NCBI GenBank assembly: GCA_040880125.1
Contig: JBBDJB010000060.1
Span: forward strand, 1-59,671
From: JBBDJB01 sp040880125
Lineage (GTDB): Bacteria > Planctomycetota > Planctomycetia > Pirellulales > JBBDJB01
Reading direction: 5' to 3'
DNA length: 59,671 bases
Positions 1 to 8,887 of the stretch are shown here, piece after piece. Position numbers and translations under genes: made by a program. How positions within the stretch are numbered: position 1 is the stretch's first letter; every line of letters begins with the position of its first letter. The notes under the pieces were generated by a model. That model was not told the DNA's origin, made no database searches, and saw only the letters and a program-made list of their open reading frames with translations.

Positions 1-741
1 ATGGCTACCGGCTGGAAGTTCTATGCGGTACGTGACTTATGGTGCGATCGCCCTGTCGGTTGGTCGATTCCGAGGTACAACATCGTGATCGTTCTCCTAT
101 CATGGGAATGGTTACACGCTTCCCAAATATGCGATACGAGAACCGCTCTATTCGACGAAAGCGACTCTTTCATAGATACCGAAGCGAATACCTGACACAC
201 CCGACACTCGCCTCGAACGGGCTCAAAGACGCTGAACCTCCAGCGGATGTGGGATCTGCCGGTGTCGGGTAACGCGGCCGACAGCCATCCGACGCCGCCG
301 ACGTTATGGGCTCGCGCTAGGCGGCCTCCCACCTGCCACAGCTGGATATACCACGGTCGCGAACTGCCGCATGAGGCGCTTGGCGAGGGTTCGGGAGTAT
401 GTCCTCGCGTGCGTCGAAGGTGGGCGAGCGAGGGGGCTTCGTGACGATTCGTCCGTGGCGCGCAACGGAACTCGGTGGCGGAATGGTCCGTTTTCACGAA
501 TGGAGGCTAAATCTGCGGTGGCCACTGATCCGCGTCGCTAGCTCGAAGGCACGCTAGGGCGGCTTTGCGCGATTCACGCCTAGTACGTCCGATGCGGCTC
601 GCCCTGAGTTCGCTCGGCACTACTGCCGCGATTCAAGGAAACTGCAAAAGACCGCTGCGCCACATGCGATAGCCGTTTCGGGAAAAGGTGGTTCCACTGG
701 GGCGCGCCCCCAGCTGGCTTCGATTCGTGTCGCAACAGATC
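1..741. other. gene-free stretch at left edge
   Basis: I see no convincing gene here. Open frames are short, overlap on both strands and lack ribosome binding sites. The only recognisable sequence is a short run at about 192-212 (GACACACCCGACACTCGCC) that matches the right end of the longer repeat at 15129-15308, so it may be a remnant of that family. Confidence 0.5.
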
Positions 742-1239
742 TCAGTACCGCCACCGTGCCGGCCTTAGTCGGGCGTCGGACAGCGCCCGATTCACCACCG
801 GTTCGATCGCGGCGAAGAATTGATCGGGCGACTGATCTTCAATATTCGCGATTCCATTCGCAGAGAGGACTTCGACTCCGCTTCCATTCTCGGCAAGCAG
901 AGAGACATCGAAGGCGCCGGAAGAAGCGAGGTTCAAGACCATGGAGGTCCCCGGCAACGCAGCCTGAGACGCTCCGTACGCGAATGTCGCTGCGGTAGGC
1001 TCGTTCATGATGAGGACGGTCGAAATACCTGCAGCTTTCGCCTGCGCAAGTATTTTCCTTCGTTCCTCGTCGTTATACCGCGCCGGCACGGCGACTACGC
1101 CCGAACGGCAGTCCTCTCCCTGGGACGTGGCAAGAGCAACCAGTTCGGCGACGCTGCTGCCTTTTCCGATTACCTCCGGCCCGGACTCCCTCCACGCAGC
1201 CACAGCACCCACGTTTCCATCCAACTGAATCCCGATCAT
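742..1239 (-). CDS. Truncated or miniaturised Hsp70-like protein
   Basis: The product is 165 aa, far shorter than DnaK (about 600 aa) or even one Hsp70 nucleotide-binding domain (about 380 aa). It keeps the landmark VAVPARYNDEER (residues 49-60) and NEPTAA (79-84), which are diagnostic of Hsp70. The phosphate-1 loop (DLGTT in DnaK) is reduced to QLDGN, and phosphate-2 (DLGGGTFD) is reduced to NLASSGAFD (103-111), so ATP hydrolysis is unlikely. The start chosen is the ATG at 1239, preceded by GGAGGAAA four bases upstream; the frame is open to 1278. It stands alone with no GrpE or DnaJ nearby. It could be a decaying DnaK paralogue or a small non-catalytic Hsp70-derived protein; the well-formed RBS and clean frame leave the second option open. 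Confidence 0.6.
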   Translation of the reverse strand: MIGIQLDGNVGAVAAWRESGPEVIGKGSSVAELVALATSQGEDCRSGVVAVPARYNDEERRKILAQAKAAGISTVLIMNEPTAATFAYGASQAALPGTSMVLNLASSGAFDVSLLAENGSGVEVLSANGIANIEDQSPDQFFAAIEPVVNRALSDARLRPARWRY

Positions 1240-1906
1240 CGATTTCCTCCGCATGTTATTGGCATCGCCAACAGTCACGCTTTGGGTAAAACGGCAAGTT
1301 GTGGAAGAGCAAGAGCAACCGGTGGTCCTGGCCGATTGCAGCTCAGTTTCATTTCTTCACCGAACGTCATCGATCACAGGACATCGAAGATTGATTGTCC
1401 ATTCCCAATCCAATCCGCGACGCCATGCCCCCTGCACTGATTTGTGGGTCGCGGAAGCGACCTCTATCTCTCTGAAGTGTAGGTCGCGATTCTATGGCCT
1501 AACGCCTGGACGAGGAGGGCGTGACCTTGCCCGCGCCGGCGCACGCGTCACTGTGGCGGTCTCGTTTAAAAAGATCTTGGTTTCACGGGGATTACAGCAT
1601 CCGGATGCGCCGTGTCAGCTACACGGCGCGCAGTCGACACTGCCAACTAGCCATTGTCCGGTGCCCTCGCCAACGTAGGGAAGGCTCAGAGGCTCGTTCG
1701 ACCAGGCTCGCCACTACGCCATTTGAACGTCGGCCGGCGATCGGTGCCCACTACCCGACACTCGCGTAATGAGCGGCTGGAAACGGCGGAAACTACAAGA
1801 AACTGATATCCTCTGGTGTCGGATAAAGCGTCGACAGTGATCCGACACGGCCGACGCTGTTGCCTCGGCAGAACACACTCAGACAGCAAGTCAGGTGAAC
1901 TTCGCT
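1240..1906. other. intergenic region holding a repeat copy
   Basis: No gene is supported. The region contains copy 1 of the longer repeat (1605-1766), listed separately. The overlapping frames on both strands are short and show no domain signal. Confidence 0.5.
1605..1766. repeat. Long dispersed repeat, copy 1
   Basis: This stretch matches 15129-15308 at both ends. The left end has the palindrome CGCCGTGT-cagct-ACACGGCG; the right end has GCCACTACGCCATTTGAAC followed by GGCCGGCGATC and CCCACTAC. The middle is diverged in sequence and length. It encodes nothing evident. Copies lie in the same orientation, 13.5 kb apart. Confidence 0.7.
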
Positions 1907-2920
1907 ATGAAATTGAATCTCGCTTCCTTCTGCCTTGCGTTCTCCGCATTGGTGCTGCCTGCCTACGCAACCGTGCCTCCCCAATACGAAAACCGATCGG
2001 CCGAGTGGTTTCGCAGCGAGGAGGGGTGTCGGATTGCAGATAACGTCGTCTGGTGGCAGTCGGCGCAGGGCAGTTGGCCGAAAAATCGCGACACGGCATC
2101 CCTCCGGTTTGAAGGTGAACCGAACGCTCTAGAGGGAACTTTCGATAATGAGGCCACGATCAGCGAATTGCGATTCCTGGCTCGAGCAATCCGCGCCACC
2201 GGGGAGTCCCGTTACAAGCGCGCGTTTGACAAGGGACTCGATCATATTCTCGAAGCGCAGTATGCGACTGGTGGTTGGCCGCAGCGATATCCGCCCGGCC
2301 GCAGCTATCAGCGCCACATTACGTACAACGACAATACGATGGTCCGCATCCTTGAGCTTCTCCGCGATGTTGCCGTGTCTCCGGAGCACGACTTTTTGGA
2401 AGTCGATCGCCGGTCCGTGGCCAAGACCGCCTTCGATCGCGGCATTCAATGCATCTTGGACTGCCAGATTATCGTCGACGGTGAGCGGATGGTTTGGTGC
2501 GCGCAACATGATGAAGTGGATCTGCGCCCCCGCCCGGCACGCTCCTACGAGCTGGAATCGCTCAGCGGCGCCGAAAGTGCGGGCATTCTCAAACTCCTAA
2601 TGAGCCTCGAAAACCCTTCGCCGGAAATCCAGCGCGCCGTTCACGCCGGCGCTGCCTGGTACGAGTCGGCGAAGATCACAGGGATCCGCGTCGAAAGTGT
2701 GGGCGGCGACCGTGTCGTGGTCGAAGACTCGCAGGCTCCACCAGTCTGGGCGAGATTCTACGAAATTGAGAGCAACCGTCCGTTCTTCTGTGGCAGGGAC
2801 GGGGCAAAAAAGGATCGCCTTTCGGAGATTGAAGCGGAACGACGGCGCGGCTACGCGTGGTATGGCCGCTGGGGTGATGACGTCGCCGAAGCGTACGAGC
2901 AGTGGAAGAAGCAACAGTGA
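1907..2920 (+). CDS. pelA: Secreted pectate lyase, PL10 family
   Basis: Predicted to cleave polygalacturonan by beta-elimination outside the cytoplasm. The 337-aa product begins with a typical signal peptide (MKLNLASFCLAFSALVLPAYA). It carries PL10-type conserved blocks: WPKN, TFDNEAT, GGWPQRYP, ITYNDN and, near the C-terminus, ARFYEIESNRPFFCGRDG. Length is close to that of a single PL10 catalytic domain, with no carbohydrate-binding module. The start is the ATG at 1907, behind AGGTGA; the frame also has an upstream GTG at 1895. The stop overlaps the GTG start of the methyltransferase remnant, suggesting a former operon. Identification of the family is firm; the substrate is inferred. Confidence 0.88.
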   Translation: MKLNLASFCLAFSALVLPAYATVPPQYENRSAEWFRSEEGCRIADNVVWWQSAQGSWPKNRDTASLRFEGEPNALEGTFDNEATISELRFLARAIRATGESRYKRAFDKGLDHILEAQYATGGWPQRYPPGRSYQRHITYNDNTMVRILELLRDVAVSPEHDFLEVDRRSVAKTAFDRGIQCILDCQIIVDGERMVWCAQHDEVDLRPRPARSYELESLSGAESAGILKLLMSLENPSPEIQRAVHAGAAWYESAKITGIRVESVGGDRVVVEDSQAPPVWARFYEIESNRPFFCGRDGAKKDRLSEIEAERRRGYAWYGRWGDDVAEAYEQWKKQQ

Positions 2921-3372
2921 CACACACGCTGCCAAACTTCTACGACACTGATCTCGCGTATATTCACGACGTCGGCTTCGGCAGCTACGCACTGGGCTGC
3001 TCACCTGGCATTCTGGAGGTTTTGCAGAAGGCCGGAATCGTCGACGGGCTGATCGTCGACCTGGGCTGCGGCAGTGGCATCTGCGCGGAACACTTGACCG
3101 AGGCCGGATACAGCGTCGTCGGCGTTGATCTCTCCCCGGCGATGATCGCTCTTGCTAGACAACGCGCACCCTCTGGCGAGTTACGCGTCGAATCGATCTG
3201 GAGTTACTATATCCCCAGATGCCGAGCAGTGACAGCATTGGGTGAGGTCCTTTGCTGCCGTTCAGCTCCGCAGAGGGCGTCAGCTTTGTCCAGGTCAACC
3301 CGTCCGGTTCAAGGACCCAGGTTTCGTGCCCCGACTCGCCCATCCATGCGAGGCAGAGAACGATATCGTTGA
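2917..3372 (+). pseudogene. SAM-dependent methyltransferase, 3' end lost
   Basis: The GTG at 2917 overlaps the pectate lyase stop and sits behind GAAGAA. The first about 113 residues look like a class I methyltransferase: motif I LIVDLGCGSGICAEHL, then the acidic strand VVGVDLSPAMIALA. Homologous sequence continues through RAVTALGEVL to about 3250, after which the translation becomes low-complexity Arg/Ser-rich and runs antisense through the kelch gene. Normal members are about 200-250 aa. The C-terminal half therefore appears deleted at the join with the convergent gene, and activity is unlikely. Confidence 0.65.
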
Positions 3373-4246
3373 CCGAGTCGTAGGCCATCCGCGGAATCGT
3401 CGTGTAGTCCCTCGTCACCTTGTGCGCTGGAGGGTGCGGCTCGAGTTGCTTTCCTTCCCACCGGTTTGTCTTCAGGTCGTAAAACCACGTGCGCTCGTCG
3501 ACCAGGTATTGGCTACCGAACATCACCAGCTTGTCGCGTCGACGATCGTAGGCGAGCCCCATGCCGTCACGAGCGGCTGGGGGATTGACTGCGTCCAGGT
3601 AGTGCAACTCGTTGGCGTAGGCGTCGTAAGCGAACAGCGTGTTCTTGCTGCCCGAGGAGCTCTGCCCACCAAACGAGAGCGTAATCTCGTGATTCGGGTC
3701 GTATACGGCGCCGCTGTTCAAGCCGCCGACGGTGTGGCTCGGCCGCTCGCCTTGGCCGTAGGGAGGCGGACGCATGTTCCTCCACGAGTTGTTGGCTAAG
3801 TCATACAGCCAGACCGGGGACTCCTTCAGTTTGACGCCACGGCTCCATTGATAACCGTGCCCCAGCGAACCACCGGGAAAGCGGACGAACCGCCGGTGTG
3901 CTACGTCGAAGACGTTAGCACCGTCGACACAGCACGCTCCCGGCGGCGAGGTGGGCGGAAACTTTTGTCGCCACTCGCCGGTATCGAGATCAAACGTAAA
4001 AGTGTGGAAGCCCTGCGGAATGCCGTCATGCCCGCCATGATGAATCCACCTGTGCAGGTGGGGATCGTAAGCACCGCTTCCCTCGTAAGGGAAGTCCGGC
4101 GAGGCCATGCCTTTTCGCGGGCTCTGAAGTATCCACTGATTAACAGGGTGTTCGCGCCAGTTGCTGATCTGGGCGGGTGCAACTTCCGCGCGTAGGACCA
4201 CCGCGGAAAAGGCGACGCAGGTGAGTACCCGAAATAACAGCGTCAT
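3155..4246 (-). pseudogene. Secreted kelch-repeat protein, C-terminus lost
   Basis: The ATG at 4246 has AGGAG upstream and encodes a signal peptide (MTLLFRVLTCVAFSAVVLRAEVAPAQ). The body is a kelch/galactose-oxidase-like propeller: successive blades such as GAYDPHLHRWIHHGGHDG, FDLDTGEW, GAVYDPNHEITLSFGG and MGLAYDRRRDKLVMFGS. Genuine kelch sequence runs to about LTWTKLTPSAEL (near 3250). The last about 30 residues are translated from the antisense of the methyltransferase remnant. The protein of 363 aa is thus a truncated propeller with a foreign tail. It may still be exported, but blade closure would be disturbed. The function of the intact relative is unknown. Confidence 0.7.
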
Positions 4247-5193
4247 ACGGCAGCTCCTGACCAAGCGATATCCGTCAGCTTTGCGGGACTGGCTTGAAGG
4301 CCGGCGACACGGCACCAGTTGGACCATTGGGATCCGCGGTGTCGAGGGCGGTGATTACCTCGTTCAGCCCGACGAGTGTATCATGCTACTAGCTGACGGG
4401 AGACCTTCTACTTGGCGACGTCCGACAATACGCGTTTCAAGAGCATCATGGAGAGCCGCAGCCCCGCAAAGCAGCCCCTGGCCCGGCGGAATTCTCCTAA
4501 GTCGGTTCCCAGCCCCGCAAGAGCCGCAGCCCCGCACGGCAGCCATCGCCGATTTCCTGATGGCCGGCCCCACGCGTTTTCTGATACCCGTTTCTAGCCC
4601 CGCAAGAGCCGCAAGTCCGCACGGCAGCCATCACCGATTCCCGATGACCGGCTCCACGCATTTTTCCGATCCCCGTTTTGAGCCCCGCAAGAGCCTCCAG
4701 CCCCACACCTCCCTACGCTACGAGGACCGAACACTGCCTGTCGGCCGTTTTTCCGAAGCACCGGACCAGATCCTCCAGAGCCGCAGCCCCCCCTCATCGA
4801 GCCGTTCAGCCGATTCGCACGGCCGGAGGACTGGACCAACGGCGTACTGTAAATCAGGCACGGCGCAGAGTGAATTTGCAAATGACGATTCGTTATGTGC
4901 GAGCTAGTTTTCCCCATGTGCGTCGACGGGTGTTCCCAGTGTATTCGTTGTATGATCCACCGGCCGTAGACGGGCTGCGAAAATTCGTGTTCGGAAGTTC
5001 TGTCGCCCGTCTTCAAGGATCCAACGATTCCGGGCCTTGCCATCAACACGAGCTGGGCCAGGGATTCAGTCGGCGGCTCCGCAATGGCATTGCATCGAGC
5101 GGCTCCGTGTTTATGCAATTTGTCTTTTTCCGGAGGCGTGAGCTCGGTCGACTTGGGCCACGCTACGGGCGGACGAGTAGCCGCAGTCAGCTG
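4247..5193. other. non-coding region with repeat array 1
   Basis: No gene is supported over 0.95 kb. The minus-strand frames here run through the repeat units in changing frames and are not credible proteins. Positions 4449-4850 hold repeat array 1; I see nothing in 4851-5193. Confidence 0.6.
4449..4850. repeat. 85-bp tandem repeat array 1
   Basis: Units begin with AGCCCCGCAAGAGCCGCAG at 4511, 4596 and 4681, exactly 85 bp apart. A partial unit lies at about 4451 and a variant (CCAGAGCCGCAGCCCC) at 4774. Each full unit continues with GGCAGCCATC, GATTTCC or GATTCCC, a second arm GATGGCCGG or GATGACCGG, and ends ATTTTTCCGAT plus a short GT-rich link. The two arms can form a hairpin. A period of 85 is not a multiple of three and all frames are interrupted differently, so this is not a protein repeat. 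Strand of any transcript is unknown. Confidence 0.85.
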
Positions 5194-7950
5194 CTACTGT
5201 CTATCGCCATGGCTCTCCACGGGCTCCCGGCCTGCTTTGGTGATAAGGGCGCGTAGCGTCTGTTCTTCCATTTCTTTGGGATACACCCGTACGCTACCGT
5301 CAACTATTGCGCCAGCGAAGCCTTCCTCGATCCAGCCGCCCAACCCTGGCAGCGGTTGTTGGTTGTCGTAGGGGATATCTTCCGGCTTGGTCCACGGGAT
5401 GGAGCGTTTTGCATCCACAAGCAGCAACGTATTCGATAGGCCATCGCGGACTTCCGAAGCCTCCGTTCCCGTGTCTCCGTCAAACATCGTCTCCGGTCCA
5501 ACGATCGCAAAATAGCCGCTATTGGTCGACGTCGGCTCGTCGAATGGGGAGCGATAGACGTCCGGCATCTGGGCGAGGACCCGTCGATTGGCCTCGCTGT
5601 CCCATGGCTGGTCGAATCGATATTGTTCATATAGCGCCCGTTGCTCCAGAAACGGCAGAATCGCAACACGCCAACTGTGGGGATGTTCGCTTTGCAGCAC
5701 ATCTTCCCCTTTGCGGTACTGGTGGATTTTGGCAGTCGGAAAGTGGCCATAGGTAGCCTCATAAGTAAGCATCGCCAGTGCAAGCTGCTTGAGATCGTTC
5801 CTGCTCATTATGCGCCGTGCCGCGGCGCGGGCCTTCTCCACGGCGAGCAGCAGTCGAGTCGCCGTTGTGGCAAGATCCGCCGGTGAGAAAGTCGACTTAA
5901 CTTGCAGCTTGACGTAACTGTCTTCCGCCGTGACTTGGGATGCCTCCAGCAGCTGCAGGCCTTCGCGGACCAGCTTCAGGTGGACTGCGCGAAGTTCATT
6001 TGGTACGGAAGTCTCGCCCTGCAACTGTTGGCGCAGAACGTTCGCCATCAGCACAAAACTGGCTTCGACCGTTTTGGCCACCTGTTCCGCTGTTTCGACG
6101 GAATTGCATTTCGCGGTGGCAGAGATCGAAATCGGTTCGTCGAGGTTCGCCCTGGCGACGAACCACTCGACGTGCTCCAGTAAAGGTGCTGTGACGGCTT
6201 GCGATCCTGGGCCGCCGACGAGCCGCGATCGAACCTGCGGGGGCGTCGCCGTAGCGAATCGAGCTACATCGACCGCAAAGATCAAAGGCGAGTTGTCATG
6301 CTCTTGCCACTGCTCTCGCCAATCGGTCCGCGAGCGCTTCAGCGGTGGAAGGTATAACTCGCGCGTTCCACCAAGTCCACGAGGCGGATAAAGTGAGTCG
6401 ATTACAAGCGTGGTGGCATCGGGCGCGCGTATGATTGCCTCGGCTCGTATCCAATAGTCGACGGTAGCGCCGTCAATCGTCACCTTTTCTATGCTCTCAT
6501 TCTGCTGAATTCCAGCCAGGTATTGTTGGAGTTTCTCAGCATTCCTATAGCGCAGTACGATGCGGTGGTGGTTCCATCCACTTTGGGCGTCGTGTGGCGC
6601 CCAAAGGAATTCAGCCACGTCGTCGGTCTGCACGCCGGCGCCAATTCCTTCGCGCAGCAAGCTGTCGATGGTTTGTTCTAGGGCCTCGGTGTCTTTTATC
6701 TCAAAGAAGTCGGCCGGTCGTACGGACAATACGCACACAGCTCCCTCCGGCACGAGGTCCAGGCTGATACGCTCTGCAACTTGTCCGTCGGAGTTGGGGT
6801 TTGCGGCCTGTTGCGCTACGGCCTCAGCGCCGCTACGCAGACGAGGCCCGCGCAATCCAGCTGCGCCCAGTGCCACTAGAAAGACGGCGCCGAGGGTGGC
6901 CCAGCGAAACAGCGGTCGTCCGACCGGTGCGATTCTGGTAGTGCGTAGCATTTCAACTCTCCTCACCAAGAGACTGCGAGTGGGGATCAGCGTTCTGGCC
7001 GGACCCGAGACACGGTGAGCCGGTGTCGCCAGGGCGATGGATGCGAGGCTGCGGACGTATGTCGTCCGATCGCCGAGGAGGTTTGCGGCCGTCATATCCG
7101 CGGCCAATTCCTGCTCGAGTTGCAGACGGGCGGCGAGCCAGCGGACCAGCGGATGGTAAAAGTGGGCAACCACGGCCAGGCGGGCCATGAGCCAGAGCGG
7201 GTAGTCTCGTCCGGCAATGTGAGCCAGCTCATGAGCCATGGCCGCGCGCAGCTCGTCTTCATTCCAGTTGTGCCACGTCTCCGGAAGCAGCACCACCGGA
7301 CGCCGCCAGCCGACGGTAGCCGGAGTAACCACTTCGGCAGATTCCAAAACGGCAACGGGGCCTGAGAGTGAAAGCTGCTGCCGGAGTTGGACGATGAGAG
7401 CCTCAATGCGCGGTGCATCGATCGGCTGAGCGCGCGACGCCAGGCCCCAGATCGACCTGACGCCCCATGCCAGGCGCGCCGATGCCAAGATAGCTCCGAC
7501 CACAAAGAGCCAGGTGAATATCAGCCGCCAACTTGTACCGGATTCGTCCGTCTCCGTTTCTGCGGGCGGATCTCTTAGGGCCGCGGTGAATGCGCTCCAG
7601 TAAGCTTCCCTCGCCGTGCTTCGCCGAGGTTCCAGATCGTCGTTCCCAGGCGCCACTGGCGTAATTCGTACCGTGGTGGCGGACGTGGGCGATGCTGATG
7701 ATGTTCGGCTGGGCTCGGTAGGGGGCGTACGCTCCACCCGCACGGCGGTTGCAGCAGAAAGATTCCAGCGAGGCCAAGGGCTGGCTACCAGTGCCGTCAG
7801 CAACAGCACCATGGCCAGCCCGGCACCTACCGCGGCCGCGCCGGCTCGCGGGTGAATTCGACGGGCGACGAGGTAGACCACAGAAACACCGACGGCCAGG
7901 ATCGTGATCTGCAGGGCACACCAGATAAGCGACGAGAAGATGAGATTCAT
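5194..7950 (-). CDS. BlaR1/M56 sensor protease with DUF1559 C-terminus
   Basis: A 918-aa membrane metallopeptidase of the BlaR1/MecR1 (M56) type. The N-terminus has two membrane segments (about 5-30 and 40-57), a third near 142-160, the zinc site HELAH at 240-244 with a downstream EQELAAD glutamate, and a further membrane segment near 350-367. The large extracytoplasmic part that follows is not a penicillin-binding domain. The last about 230 residues resemble DUF1559: RNDLKQLALAMLTYEATYGHFP, SWRVAILPFLEQ, then GFAGAIVDGSVRVYP. By analogy with BlaR1, a signal outside would activate the cytoplasmic protease and release the BlaI-type repressor encoded just upstream. The start overlaps the BlaI stop by 4 bases (ATGA), so the two are translationally coupled. 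The ligand is unknown. Confidence 0.85.
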   Translation of the reverse strand: MNLIFSSLIWCALQITILAVGVSVVYLVARRIHPRAGAAAVGAGLAMVLLLTALVASPWPRWNLSAATAVRVERTPPTEPSRTSSASPTSATTVRITPVAPGNDDLEPRRSTAREAYWSAFTAALRDPPAETETDESGTSWRLIFTWLFVVGAILASARLAWGVRSIWGLASRAQPIDAPRIEALIVQLRQQLSLSGPVAVLESAEVVTPATVGWRRPVVLLPETWHNWNEDELRAAMAHELAHIAGRDYPLWLMARLAVVAHFYHPLVRWLAARLQLEQELAADMTAANLLGDRTTYVRSLASIALATPAHRVSGPARTLIPTRSLLVRRVEMLRTTRIAPVGRPLFRWATLGAVFLVALGAAGLRGPRLRSGAEAVAQQAANPNSDGQVAERISLDLVPEGAVCVLSVRPADFFEIKDTEALEQTIDSLLREGIGAGVQTDDVAEFLWAPHDAQSGWNHHRIVLRYRNAEKLQQYLAGIQQNESIEKVTIDGATVDYWIRAEAIIRAPDATTLVIDSLYPPRGLGGTRELYLPPLKRSRTDWREQWQEHDNSPLIFAVDVARFATATPPQVRSRLVGGPGSQAVTAPLLEHVEWFVARANLDEPISISATAKCNSVETAEQVAKTVEASFVLMANVLRQQLQGETSVPNELRAVHLKLVREGLQLLEASQVTAEDSYVKLQVKSTFSPADLATTATRLLLAVEKARAAARRIMSRNDLKQLALAMLTYEATYGHFPTAKIHQYRKGEDVLQSEHPHSWRVAILPFLEQRALYEQYRFDQPWDSEANRRVLAQMPDVYRSPFDEPTSTNSGYFAIVGPETMFDGDTGTEASEVRDGLSNTLLLVDAKRSIPWTKPEDIPYDNQQPLPGLGGWIEEGFAGAIVDGSVRVYPKEMEEQTLRALITKAGREPVESHGDRQ

Positions 7951-8330
7951 TTTTTGGTCTCTCGGAGGACCTGCTTCAGTAGCTCACGTTCGGCCGCAGA
8001 GAGTTTTTTGCCGTCCAACAAGCGTACCAGCAGCTCTTCCCGCGAGCCCTGAAAGACGCGTCGCACGAGATCGCCCACCAAGCGACGGGAGACTTCGTCG
8101 AACGAGCGGATGGGCCGGTAAGAAAAAGGGCGCTGCTCACCAAGTTGCTTCAGGAAGCCCTTGTCGACCAGGATTCTGATCAGCGTCGCGACGGTCGTGT
8201 ACGCCAAATCGCGACCTTCATCCGCCAGATACCCTCGGGCGTCGGCAGCAGTTTGCTGGCCGTGCTCCCAAAAGACATGCATTACTTCGAGCTCGCGCTC
8301 GGTAAGCTCCTTCGCAGGTGGACGCGCCAT
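7947..8330 (-). CDS. BlaI/MecI-family transcriptional repressor
   Basis: The 127-aa product is a full-length BlaI-type winged helix: LTERELEVMHVFWEHGQQTA, then the recognition region LAYTTVATLIRILVDKGFL, and a C-terminal dimerisation helix ending in a Lys-rich tail. ATG at 8330 has AGGAG upstream. It overlaps the M56 sensor-protease gene by 4 bases and very likely autoregulates the pair. A candidate operator lies 33 bases upstream (8363-8382). In this family the repressor is cleaved or released when the M56 partner is activated. Confidence 0.92.
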   Translation of the reverse strand: MARPPAKELTERELEVMHVFWEHGQQTAADARGYLADEGRDLAYTTVATLIRILVDKGFLKQLGEQRPFSYRPIRSFDEVSRRLVGDLVRRVFQGSREELLVRLLDGKKLSAAERELLKQVLRETKK

Positions 8331-8887
8331 CAGTCGCGCTCCTGGTTGGTGATGTCGGATTCACTAGATTTGGTTTTATAGTATTACGATGCAGCCGTCA
8401 ACAAGAATCTCGAAATGTTCTCAAGAAGGAGGAAATGGTAATGCCCGCCGAGGTTAGCTCAGAGCCTACGCCCGTTTGCGAAGCGAGCAGACCTGCACCC
8501 GTCAGGCCGAGTTCGATGAACTGACCGACGCCACACCGCCGACTTCTGCAACATGCAGCACGAATTAGCTCGCCGCCGCGGTCGAACGCTGCGCAGCATT
8601 GAACGGCCGTCGCGGTATTAGTACGGGCAGCGCTTGAGCATCATCGCGGACGAATCGGACTCAAACTGCATAAGGAGGGCGTAACGGAGTGAGTGCCTCC
8701 GCTGCAAGTGTCGGTCGGTGCGTCCGGTGCAGTTGGGTGCAAGTACGAATCCGAGCGGTACGATGTGGCCAAGCAGACTTCGGCTTATCATTTTCTCGGT
8801 AGGCGCGAACACCGACCGCCCTCAGGCCGTTACCCGACCCTCCTAGCCTCGAAGAAGTTATCAACAGGTCTACGTCCTGTACGTCGC
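8331..8887. other. intergenic, blaI-like gene to anti-sigma gene
   Basis: Apart from the candidate operator at 8363-8382, nothing convincing is seen. Frames are short and lack ribosome binding sites. Confidence 0.45.
8363..8382 (-). promoter_or_regulatory. Candidate BlaI-type operator/promoter
   Basis: An imperfect inverted repeat ACTA(GAT)-6 nt-(TTA)TAGT lies just upstream of the blaI-like gene, in an AT-rich island within GC-rich DNA. BlaI/MecI operators are typically TACTA-type dyads overlapping the promoter. The minus strand also reads TACTATAAAA here, a possible -10 region. Position and dyad fit autoregulation, but binding is inferred. Confidence 0.4.
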
